DNA of 19,723 nt from assembly GCA_032229885.1 (NCBI GenBank), contig JAVYAJ010000048.1, positions 1-19,723 of the forward strand, written 5' to 3'. The translations under genes were made by a program, and so were the position numbers. This document shows positions 6,501 to 13,100 of this stretch, one piece after another (within the stretch, counting starts at the first letter, position 1; every line of letters starts with the position of its first letter). This stretch comes from Anammoximicrobium sp032229885 (GTDB lineage Bacteria > Planctomycetota > Planctomycetia > Pirellulales > Pirellulaceae). The notes under the pieces were generated by a model. It searched no databases and was not told the origin of the DNA. It saw only the letters and a program-made list of their open reading frames with translations.

Positions 6501-7691
6501 CTAGGTCTCCTCGACAATCAAATAGCCCATCGTGCCTTTTTGGCCATAGCCCAACGCATGGTTGACAAAGGGAAATCGTCCCGGAACATCGCACTCGAGC
6601 TCGAATACCATCCCGCCGCCCGCGGGCACCGAGAACGATTGCACGCCCTCGATAAAGTTGCCCGGCGGCGCCGCGAGATAGACCTTGTCGAAGACGATGC
6701 CCACCACGTGGAAGACGCACGGATGCGTCGGACCGGCGTTGACGACCCAGAAACGAACCCGCTCGCCCAGCTTTGCCCGCAGCGGATGCGTGACATATTG
6801 ATCGGGGCGGCCGTTGAAGACGACCATCTCGGGCACGGCGTTGAGCATCTTGCCAAAATCGAAGGGGAAGACCTTGTCGGTCGGCTCGCCCAAATACATC
6901 TCGCTCTGCACCAGCACGAACTCGCGAGCCGGCGGCAATGGTTCGCGCGGCGAAACGATCAGCGCGCCGAACATGCCGGCGCCGATATGCCACAGCATCG
7001 GTTCCGTACCGCAATGGTACAGAAATGCGCCGGCGTACCGCGGTTGGAACGAGAAGCTCACCGATTGTCCCTGGTCGACCGAACGAAACGCCACTTGAGG
7101 GTCCACACGGGCCGCATGGAAGTCCATCGAGTGAGGCATCAGCACGTCGTTCGTCAGCGTGAAATCGACCGTATCGCCTACGCGACAATGCGCCGTCGGC
7201 GACGGCATCGATTTCTCGAACGTCCAGGCCGCGACGACCTTTTTCGAGGTGATGCGGATGGCTGTCTCCTGGGATCGCCAATCCAGTTTGAGCACGCCCG
7301 ACGCGGGCGCGGCGGGCAACGTCGCATCGACCGTCGTCAGTTTGGCCGTCTTGGCAGCCTCGATCAGCTCGGGGCTGATCGGCATCGCCGTGCCGGCGCC
7401 GCCATGCATCATGTCGCCGGCTGCGTCGCTGTCCGCGCCGGACATGGCCGAGTGCTGATGGCAACCGGACAGGGTCACGCCCAAACCGGGGATCGCCAAC
7501 GATAGGTACGCGGCCCGGCGAACCATGTCGCGCCGCGTCAAGGGTCGCGCCGACGACGCCGCGGCCGTGCGCGCGTCCGCCGACAGCGCGAACGCGAAAT
7601 CCGCTGTCCCTGTCGCTGGGCGCGCCGTCGACCGGCGGGCCACCGTCTGCGCGGGCTGAGGCGATTCGTGATCTGGAGTCCGTGCAGCCAT
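6501..7691 (-). CDS. nirK: NirK-type copper nitrite reductase, Tat/lipoprotein export signal
   Basis: It should reduce nitrite to NO outside the cytoplasm. From the ATG at 7691 it has 396 residues with two cupredoxin domains (about 145-255 and 280-395). All NirK copper residues appear in place: type-1 His187, Cys227, His235, Met240; type-2 His192, His226 (LYHC) and His378 (VNHAL); the catalytic Asp190 (HSMDFH) and His328 (FHVVG). The N-terminus is unusual: about 50 Ala/Arg/Ser-rich residues precede a twin-arginine motif (TRRDMVRR, 52-59), a hydrophobic stretch and a lipobox, TLSGC, with Cys77. A His/Met-rich segment (78-104) follows. A TTG at 7712 is an alternative start; neither has a good ribosome-binding site. 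The azurin-like gene lies 138 nt upstream and probably encodes its electron donor. Another two-domain multicopper oxidase activity cannot be excluded. Confidence 0.88.
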   Translation of the reverse strand: MAARTPDHESPQPAQTVARRSTARPATGTADFAFALSADARTAAASSARPLTRRDMVRRAAYLSLAIPGLGVTLSGCHQHSAMSGADSDAAGDMMHGGAGTAMPISPELIEAAKTAKLTTVDATLPAAPASGVLKLDWRSQETAIRITSKKVVAAWTFEKSMPSPTAHCRVGDTVDFTLTNDVLMPHSMDFHAARVDPQVAFRSVDQGQSVSFSFQPRYAGAFLYHCGTEPMLWHIGAGMFGALIVSPREPLPPAREFVLVQSEMYLGEPTDKVFPFDFGKMLNAVPEMVVFNGRPDQYVTHPLRAKLGERVRFWVVNAGPTHPCVFHVVGIVFDKVYLAAPPGNFIEGVQSFSVPAGGGMVFELECDVPGRFPFVNHALGYGQKGTMGYLIVEET

Positions 7692-7715
7692 CGATGAAGA
7701 CTTTTTTGGCAAGCG

Positions 7716-7763
7716 TCCGATCGGTTTGATTTATCTGATTTCCGTTTATCCGATTCGTCCGAT
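7716..7763. repeat. Periodic TCCGAT-type short repeat upstream of nirK
   Basis: Units TCCGAT (7716), TTTGAT (7725), TCTGAT (7734), TCCGTT (7741), TCCGAT (7749) and TCCGAT (7758) recur every 7-9 nt in the gap between the azurin-like gene and nirK. It is more AT-rich than its surroundings. It could be a regulatory array or a remnant of a mobile repeat. Confidence 0.55.
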
Positions 7764-7829
7764 TCACCGAGCGCGTCGGCCAACCCGGCGTCACGCGACG
7801 CGGCCGACAAGGGCGCCGGACGCCTCCCG

Positions 7830-8399
7830 TCACTCGACGGTCATCGTTCCATGCATGACGGTAAAGTGCGTGGGAAATGTGCATACGTACGAGTATGTGC
7901 CCGCCTCGGGCGCGGTGAACTCGACTTCGACCTCTTCGTCCGGACCCGCCATCTCGGTGTGCGCAATCACGTCGCCGCGCAGTTCGACGGGTAAATAGTC
8001 GTTCTCAAATGAACCACCCTTGGCGGCGGCCGCGGTGGCAAACGTGCGATAATCGATGCCCTGCTTGAGCACCACGACGTTGTGCGACATCGTATGCCGC
8101 GGCATCATCCCGACATTTTCGAGCACAATGCGTACTTTTTCGCCCGGATGAACCGTAAACGCGGTAATGTTGTAAAACATCTGATCGTTGCCCGTGATGT
8201 GGATGGTGGCCACACCGTCGCGGCGCGAGACAGGATCTTCCGTCGCCGTTCCACCGCCATTGCAGCCGGCTGCCAATGCCATCAGCGCCAACGCGCCGAC
8301 CAAGCCTAGCCGCCGCAATCGCGCGGATCCAGCCGGCCGTGGCGCGCACGGGCGAACGGGAGTTCCTGGAACGCTGCTGAGAATTGGCGGTCGTTTGAT
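7830..8399 (-). CDS. Azurin/auracyanin-like blue copper lipoprotein
   Basis: A small type-1 copper electron carrier, most likely anchored outside the inner membrane, and here the probable donor to NirK. Copper ligands of an azurin-type site are clear: His106 (MSHNVVV) and a C-terminal loop CTFPTHFTVM giving Cys173, His178 and Met182, with the same spacing as azurin. The signal peptide RRLGLVGALALMALAAGC ends in a lipobox with Cys46. The start is uncertain. No ATG exists near the signal peptide. The only strong Shine-Dalgarno (AAGGAG, 8412-8407) lies 7 nt before an ATC codon at 8399, used here. TTG codons at 8420 (before the Shine-Dalgarno) and 8318 (weak site) are alternatives. nirK follows 138 nt downstream. 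Confidence 0.88.
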   Translation of the reverse strand: MKRPPILSSVPGTPVRPCAPRPAGSARLRRLGLVGALALMALAAGCNGGGTATEDPVSRRDGVATIHITGNDQMFYNITAFTVHPGEKVRIVLENVGMMPRHTMSHNVVVLKQGIDYRTFATAAAAKGGSFENDYLPVELRGDVIAHTEMAGPDEEVEVEFTAPEAGTYSYVCTFPTHFTVMHGTMTVE

Positions 8400-8784
8400 G
8401 CTCGTTCTCCTTCTCGCCAAATGATAGAGAGCGCGGCAAGGCTCGACGTCAATTTTCGCCCTCGATGCGCGGGACCCCCGCGATGCGCCTCGCCGCGTGT
8501 TCCGTTCCGGATCGTGGAGAATGAGCGCCACCGCCCAAATCAGGTCGCTTGCGAACGGGCTCGACAGCCCGGACAATTCTGCGCGGCCTGCGTGTTCGCC
8601 AGACGGTTTTTCCGCTCCGGACCGAGGGTGAGCTCTGCTCGGAAGGGCGTTCGTCGGACGCGACTGGCATCCGGCCGACGCAAGCGCGGCGGAGCCGAAC
8701 ACCGCTGATCGATCGTGACCGATTTTCCTCCTGCCGCGCGGCGCGACGCCGTGCACGTATTTGGGATGCGCGCAGCGGCCGGCG
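8400..8784. other. Gap between the azurin-like gene and the M3 peptidase gene
   Basis: There is no supported gene in these 385 bases. An inverted repeat, CGGGCT-CGAC-AGCCCG, lies near 8557-8572 and could end transcription of the peptidase gene, although there is no T-run. A loose promoter candidate for the azurin gene reads TTGACG (8452-8447) and TATCAT (8426-8421) on the minus strand, but its 20-nt spacer is longer than optimal. No FNR-type TTGAT-N4-ATCAA box was seen. Confidence 0.45.
8407..8412 (-). promoter_or_regulatory. Shine-Dalgarno of the azurin-like gene, pointing to an ATC codon
   Basis: AAGGAG on the minus strand is followed after an ideal 7 nt by ATC rather than ATG, GTG or TTG. 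No standard start codon lies within the next 70 nt in the azurin frame, so either ATC is used, a distant TTG is used, or the start was lost by a point change. Confidence 0.55.
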
Positions 8785-10923
8785 TCAATCGGCGTCCGAC
8801 TGGCTCATGGTCAAGCCACGACGTTCCAGCAGCGGGTTGATCTGCGGGTCGGCGCCGCGAAAACGGCGGTACAATTCCATGGGCGGCTCGGTATTGCCGC
8901 GTTCCAGGATATTGGTGCGGTATGAACGAGCCAACGTGGGATCGAACAGGCCCTGCTGGCGAAACGCCTCGAAGGCGTCCGCGTCGAGCACTTCGGCCCA
9001 GATGTAGCTGTAGTAGCTCGCCGAGTATCCGCCGCCAAAGATATGCGCAAAGTACGGCGTTCGGTACCGGCTCGCGATCTCCGGGATCAGGCCGATCTTG
9101 TCCAGCGTCTGCGCCTCGAAGGCCAGCGGTTCTCGAACCGTCGTATCCCGCAGCGTGTGCCACGCCATGTCCAGCAGCGAGGCGGCCAGGTACTCGGTGG
9201 TGGCAAAGCCCTGGTTGAACTTCTTGGCCCGCTGCAGCTTTTGCACAAGCTCGGCGGGGATCGGCTCGCCCGTCTCGTAATGCCGCGCAAAGGTCGGCAG
9301 GAACTTGGGCGCCAGCGCCCAGTTCTCCATCATCTGCGAAGGAAATTCGACGAAATCTCGCGGCACGTTGGTGCCCGACAGGCTGGCATACGTGCTGTTG
9401 GCCAGCAGTCCGTGCATGGCATGTCCGAACTCGTGGAATACCGTATCTGCCTCGTCCAAGCTCAGCAGGGCCGGTTGGCCCGGCGCCGGCTTCGCGAAAT
9501 TGCACACGTTGACGATGATCGGGCGGATGTTCTGGCCGCCTTCTCGCCGCTGTTCCCGATAGTTGTTCATCCACGCGCCGCCGCGTTTGCTGCCGCGCGT
9601 AAAATAATCGGCGTAGAACAGGCCGACCGGGCTGCCATCAGCGTCTCGGACTTCGTAGGCCTTGACGTCCGGGTGATAGACGGGCACGTCGGTCCGCAGC
9701 GTGAACGTCACGCCCCACAGCCGCCGAGCCACATCGAACGCGGCCTGCGAGACTTTGTCCAGCGCCAGATAGGGACGGACGGCTTCCTCGTCGAAGTCGT
9801 ACTTGGCCTTGCGCAGCTTCTCGGCATAGAACCACCAATCCCAGGCGGCAAGGCGAAAGCCATCGGTCTCCTGTTCGCCCAGCGCTTGCAGTTCGGCGCG
9901 TTCGCGTTTGGCGCTGGCCAACGCGGGCTTCCACAGCCGGTCGAGCAATTCGGAAACGCGCGCGGGCGTCGCCGCCATGCTACGTTCCAAGACGTAATCC
10001 GCGTGGGTCGCATAGCCCAGCAGCGCGGCCCGTTCGGCGCGCAGGGCCGCCATCCGCGCTGCCAGATCGCGATTGTCCAGCTCGTCGCCGCGGCTGCACA
10101 GCGTGATGTATTGCTTGAACAGCTTTTCTCGCAAATCGCGCCGCGGCGAGAACTGCAAAAACGGCGTCCAACTGGTCCGCTGCAGCGTAAATCCCCATTT
10201 ACCGGCGTGTCCCTGCTCGGCTGCGACCGCTGCCGCCGCGTCGCGAACCGACTGAGGCAGCCCAATCAAATCGGCTTCATCCTCGATCAGCAGGGCGATG
10301 GCGTTCGTCTGTTTGAGTAAATTGTCGCTGAACTGGGTCGAGAGGACCGAAAGCTCGGTGTTGATCTCGCGGAAGCGGGCTTTGCGGTCGGCCGGCAGAT
10401 TGGCGCCGCCGCGGACAAAGTCGCGATAGGTCTCGTCGAGCAGGCGGCGCGCTTCGGGCCCCAACGTCGCCCGGTCCCGCGCGTCGTACACGGCCTTGAC
10501 CCGCGCGAACAGCCGCTCGTTCAGATAGATGTCGTCGCGATGCTTGGCCAGTTTCGGATTGATCTCGCGGGCCAGCGCCTGCAATTCGTCGCTCGTGTCG
10601 GCCGAGGTCAGATTGAAGAACACGCCTCCGACGCGCGTCAGCAGTTCGCCGGAGCGCTCGAGCCGCTCGATCGTGTTCTCGAATGTCGGCGCTTCGTCGT
10701 TGTCGGCGATCGCTGCGACTTCGGCCAGTTGCCGCTCTATCCCGCGCTCGAAGGCGGGCGCATAATGGTCGATCTTGATGCGTTCAAAAGGCGGCGCTGC
10801 GAATGGCGTGTCGAATTCCCGCCAAAACGGATTCTCCATCGGCTGCTCTCCGGCATTACAGTTCGGCGCGCCCGCAGGGATGACTGCCCACAGCAGAACG
10901 CCCAACATCCATCGTGTCGTCAT
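8785..10923 (-). CDS. M3 family zinc metallopeptidase (Dcp/oligopeptidase A type), exported
   Basis: A 712-residue M3 peptidase that cleaves oligopeptides or releases dipeptides from their C-terminus. The zinc site is intact: HEFGH at 497-501 and the third ligand Glu526 in VEFPSQMMENW, 29 residues after the first His as in E. coli Dcp. Conserved downstream blocks GYSASYYSYIWAEVLDADAF and FRGADPQINPLL are near the C-terminus. Unlike cytoplasmic homologues it begins with a signal peptide, MTTRWMLGVLLWAVIPAGAP, with likely cleavage after CNA. The ATG at 10923 follows a strong Shine-Dalgarno (GGAGGGGGAG). It is monocistronic, with gaps of nearly 400 nt on both sides. A function in peptide recycling outside the cytoplasm is inferred; Dcp and OpdA subtypes cannot be separated by eye. 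Confidence 0.93.
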   Translation of the reverse strand: MTTRWMLGVLLWAVIPAGAPNCNAGEQPMENPFWREFDTPFAAPPFERIKIDHYAPAFERGIERQLAEVAAIADNDEAPTFENTIERLERSGELLTRVGGVFFNLTSADTSDELQALAREINPKLAKHRDDIYLNERLFARVKAVYDARDRATLGPEARRLLDETYRDFVRGGANLPADRKARFREINTELSVLSTQFSDNLLKQTNAIALLIEDEADLIGLPQSVRDAAAAVAAEQGHAGKWGFTLQRTSWTPFLQFSPRRDLREKLFKQYITLCSRGDELDNRDLAARMAALRAERAALLGYATHADYVLERSMAATPARVSELLDRLWKPALASAKRERAELQALGEQETDGFRLAAWDWWFYAEKLRKAKYDFDEEAVRPYLALDKVSQAAFDVARRLWGVTFTLRTDVPVYHPDVKAYEVRDADGSPVGLFYADYFTRGSKRGGAWMNNYREQRREGGQNIRPIIVNVCNFAKPAPGQPALLSLDEADTVFHEFGHAMHGLLANSTYASLSGTNVPRDFVEFPSQMMENWALAPKFLPTFARHYETGEPIPAELVQKLQRAKKFNQGFATTEYLAASLLDMAWHTLRDTTVREPLAFEAQTLDKIGLIPEIASRYRTPYFAHIFGGGYSASYYSYIWAEVLDADAFEAFRQQGLFDPTLARSYRTNILERGNTEPPMELYRRFRGADPQINPLLERRGLTMSQSDAD

Positions 10924-11330
10924 TTCGAATCTCCCCCTCCAGAGGCCCACTCCGCTCTGGCGTATCTCGAACGACGCAACCAGCGCGTCAACGACGCTGC
11001 CCGCGCGTCAAAAAGGCCACATCTTAGCGGAACGTACGGCGAGCTTCCACCCGCGGCCGGCGCCGTTCGCGCGACACCGCCGCAACGACGTGCGCAGACC
11101 ACCCGCGCCCACGGCCTCGGCCAGACGCCGGCACGCCTGACGATCCGGCCGCGCCTTCGCTTCAGCCAGCTTTTTTTCTGCGCCCGATCCCCCGCCCTCG
11201 GCCGTATCCGTTCCGCGGGGTCCGTTCGATCTGACAATGATCCTTGGAGTCTAAAGCTCATATTTGCAATTGACATAGGCCGCAGTCTGGGATAGAGTTC
11301 GGCGAATGGACACTGTCGGCCAAAAGTAGA
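10924..11330. other. Divergent intergenic region between the peptidase and higB-like genes
   Basis: The 407-base gap separates the minus-strand peptidase from the plus-strand toxin-antitoxin locus. It contains the peptidase ribosome-binding site at the left end and a good plus-strand promoter at 11270-11298. Base composition changes from very GC-rich to more balanced at about 11230, close to the likely boundary of the accessory segment. No small gene could be supported. Confidence 0.5.
11270..11298 (+). promoter_or_regulatory. Sigma70-type promoter of the toxin-antitoxin operon
   Basis: A perfect -35 TTGACA (11270-11275) is followed after 17 nt by TAGAGT (11293-11298), which matches the -10 consensus at 4 of 6 positions. 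It lies about 30 nt upstream of the toxin start. HigA-type antitoxins usually bind over such promoters, but I saw no clear palindromic operator. Confidence 0.6.
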
Positions 11331-11627
11331 ATGGACATCGAATTCTCGGACGACGACCTAGCGCGATTGGAGACGGACACGGCCTTTAACGCTGGGTTCG
11401 GCGTGGCCATCGTGCGCGGCTATCGAAAGGTGCTTCGGTTTATCAGGTCAGCTCCCGACGAGCGTGACTTCAGAGCGATGCGATCACTGAACTTCGAGAA
11501 GCTCCAAGGTGACAGGAATCATCAACACTCTCTTCGCATCAATCGCCAATGGAGATTGATCATTGAGATTAAGAAAGCTGAGCCGAAGAACGTCATCGTG
11601 ATCGTCGCGATTGAAGACTACCACTAG
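11331..11627 (+). CDS. higB: HigB-type toxin (RelE/ParE superfamily mRNA interferase)
   Basis: A 98-residue basic toxin of the HigB group, which cleaves mRNA on the ribosome when its antitoxin is lost. The family C-terminal half is clear: LNFEKLQGDRNHQHSLRIN (about 50-68), then RQWRLIIEI, and the terminal IVAIEDYH. Family length is typical at about 92-100. The start at 11331 lacks a strong Shine-Dalgarno; translation may be deliberately weak. The antitoxin gene begins 15 nt after the stop, so the pair forms an operon in the toxin-first order characteristic of higBA. The gene looks less GC-rich than the neighbouring chromosome, which suggests horizontal acquisition. The assignment to HigB is good; activity is untested. 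Confidence 0.92.
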   Translation: MDIEFSDDDLARLETDTAFNAGFGVAIVRGYRKVLRFIRSAPDERDFRAMRSLNFEKLQGDRNHQHSLRINRQWRLIIEIKKAEPKNVIVIVAIEDYH

Positions 11628-11642
11628 GACCTTTGGGGGACA

Positions 11643-12758
11643 ATGGTCATGACGCAAATCGAACTGTTTCCCCCTGGCGAATTTATTCGAGACGAGCTTG
11701 AGGCTCGGAATTGGACCCAGGAGGATCTCGCCGAAATTCTCGGTCGGCCGCTGCGCACGGTTAACCAGGTCATCGCGGGCAAAAAGGCGGTGACTCCGCA
11801 AACGGCGCAGGAGTTGGCAGCAGCCTTCGGGACGACTGCCGAGTTGTGGCTGAATCTGGAAAATGCGTATCGTCTGGCGCTTGATCGTAAAGAGCAAACT
11901 GCTGTCGCGAAGCGTGCGCGGCTTTTTGAAATCGCACCGGTCAAAGACATGATCAAGCGACGATGGATTCCCGAATCGCGCACGGCAGATGAAATGGAAT
12001 CTGCCGTGTTGAAGTTCTTCAAGATCAAATCGCTGGATGAAAATCCGTCACTGGGACACGCCGCGAGAAAAGCAACCTCATATTCAGCTCCAACTCCAGC
12101 GCAGCTCGCATGGTGCTTTCGAGCAAAACGCTTGGCGGAAACGTTGCGTATCTGTTCTTTTGACCAAAACGCAGCAACGGCAGCCTTACCGGAATTGCGT
12201 GCACTGACGGTCAGCGAAAGCCTGGTTCATAAAGTCCCCGCGGTTTTGGCGAGCATGGGTATTCGCTTCGTTGTCGTCGAGCATCTGCCACGATCGCGAA
12301 TCGATGGTGCGACTTTGTGGCTGGATGAGAGGTCACCGGTAATCGCCGTGTCGATGCGATACGACCGTATCGACTGCTTCTGGCACACGCTCGCGCACGA
12401 ACTCTCACACGTCTTACACGGTGATGGCAGCGTCGACGTCGACTTGGTGGGCGCCCAACGCGTGGACGAGGCAGGTAAACCGGAGATCGAACGGCGAGCT
12501 GACGAGGAGGCGAGCAATTTCCTGATTCCTGAAGCGACGCTCGCGTCGTTCATTGTGAGACACAAACCGCGGTTTTCGAAAGCCAACATTAGTCAATTCG
12601 CCAATCTTCATCAGATTCATCCTGGGATCGTTGTCGGGCAACTGCAATTTCGGAAGGCGATTCTCTACTCACACAGCCGGGAAATGTTGGCGCCGGTGCG
12701 CGAGACATTGACGTCAACAGCACTTACGGACGGGTGGGGACATTTCGTCTCCGTCTGA
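11643..12758 (+). CDS. higA: HigA-type antitoxin fused to ImmA/IrrE metalloprotease domain
   Basis: A 371-residue two-domain antitoxin. Residues 10-80 are a HigA-type XRE helix-turn-helix (PGEFIRDELEARNWTQEDLA, then AELWLNLENAYRLA) that should neutralise HigB and bind the operon promoter. The rest carries an ImmA/IrrE (DUF955) zinc-peptidase domain with HTLAHELSHVLHG (zinc motif HELSH, 252-256) and a downstream ERRADEEASNFLIPE (about 283-297) supplying the acidic ligand. Ordinary HigA is about 90-110 residues, so the protease is an added module. ImmA relatives cleave repressors, so self- or partner-cleavage on a stress signal is an attractive inference. The ATG at 11649 is a likely alternative start, since GGGGGA lies 8 nt before it and only 2 nt before 11643. 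Confidence 0.9.
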   Translation: MVMTQIELFPPGEFIRDELEARNWTQEDLAEILGRPLRTVNQVIAGKKAVTPQTAQELAAAFGTTAELWLNLENAYRLALDRKEQTAVAKRARLFEIAPVKDMIKRRWIPESRTADEMESAVLKFFKIKSLDENPSLGHAARKATSYSAPTPAQLAWCFRAKRLAETLRICSFDQNAATAALPELRALTVSESLVHKVPAVLASMGIRFVVVEHLPRSRIDGATLWLDERSPVIAVSMRYDRIDCFWHTLAHELSHVLHGDGSVDVDLVGAQRVDEAGKPEIERRADEEASNFLIPEATLASFIVRHKPRFSKANISQFANLHQIHPGIVVGQLQFRKAILYSHSREMLAPVRETLTSTALTDGWGHFVSV

Positions 12759-12774
12759 TGCAGCGGAGGCTGCC

Positions 12775-12897
12775 ATGAACAAGAGCGTTACGAAAACTTA
12801 CGCGGATGCGATGGTCGACATCGTGCATCGGTACCTCGTCGATCGACCAAATGAGATGAGGCGAGGCGACTCTGGACACGCTGGGGCGACTGTCTGA
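12775..12897 (+). CDS. Short ORF after higA, possibly the start of a decayed gene
   Basis: A 40-codon frame encoding MNKSVTKTYADAMVDIVHRY... follows the antitoxin stop by 16 nt and has a good Shine-Dalgarno (GGAGG, 5 nt before the ATG). The first 27 residues look like protein, but the end turns into low-quality sequence and stops. From about 12860 the next frame reads GEATLDTLGRLSDGATVFPR and continues open into the next gene. This suggests a frameshifted, decaying third gene of the operon. I do not recognise the family. It may instead be a genuine small protein. Confidence 0.4.
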   Translation: MNKSVTKTYADAMVDIVHRYLVDRPNEMRRGDSGHAGATV

Positions 12898-13100
12898 CGG
12901 CGCCACGGTTTTCCCGCGGAAGAAAGGCGTATGGCGCGACGACGAAAAGGGGCAGTGTGCTAATCGAGGACGAACCGGGATTGTCAAGACGGACAAGTCC
13001 GCGATATCGCGAGTATCGCAACCCATAACGTATGAGTGGACGACGCACGAACGGCAGCTCGGCGAAGTCGCGCAGGGTGGCCATGGGAAGCCTCGACATG
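12860..13100 (+). pseudogene. Possible remnant of a gene upstream of the nucleotidyltransferase
   Basis: In the frame one base after that of the 12775 ORF, translation stays open and reads TLDTLGRLSDGATVFPRKKG and then VWRDDEKGQ without any start codon. It overlaps the start of the nucleotidyltransferase gene. It could be the C-terminal part of the 12775 ORF after a frameshift near 12855, or a remnant of a partner protein of the nucleotidyltransferase. Evidence is limited to the open frame and protein-like composition. Confidence 0.25.

Noticed and set aside
7713..7770. FNR/CRP-like site in the repeat tract before nirK
   Set aside because: TTGAT occurs but the second half does not match ATCAA at the right spacing; the tract is better described as a periodic repeat.
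6181..7884. Upstream extension of the IscA-like/MIP18 frame to a 780-residue protein
   Set aside because: The extension overlaps nirK in another frame, is Arg/Gly-rich with no domain, and a strong Shine-Dalgarno sets the start at 6180.
9043..10320. Long plus-strand open frame opposite the M3 peptidase
   Set aside because: It is antisense to a clearly conserved peptidase and has no recognisable motif; long antisense frames are common at this GC content.
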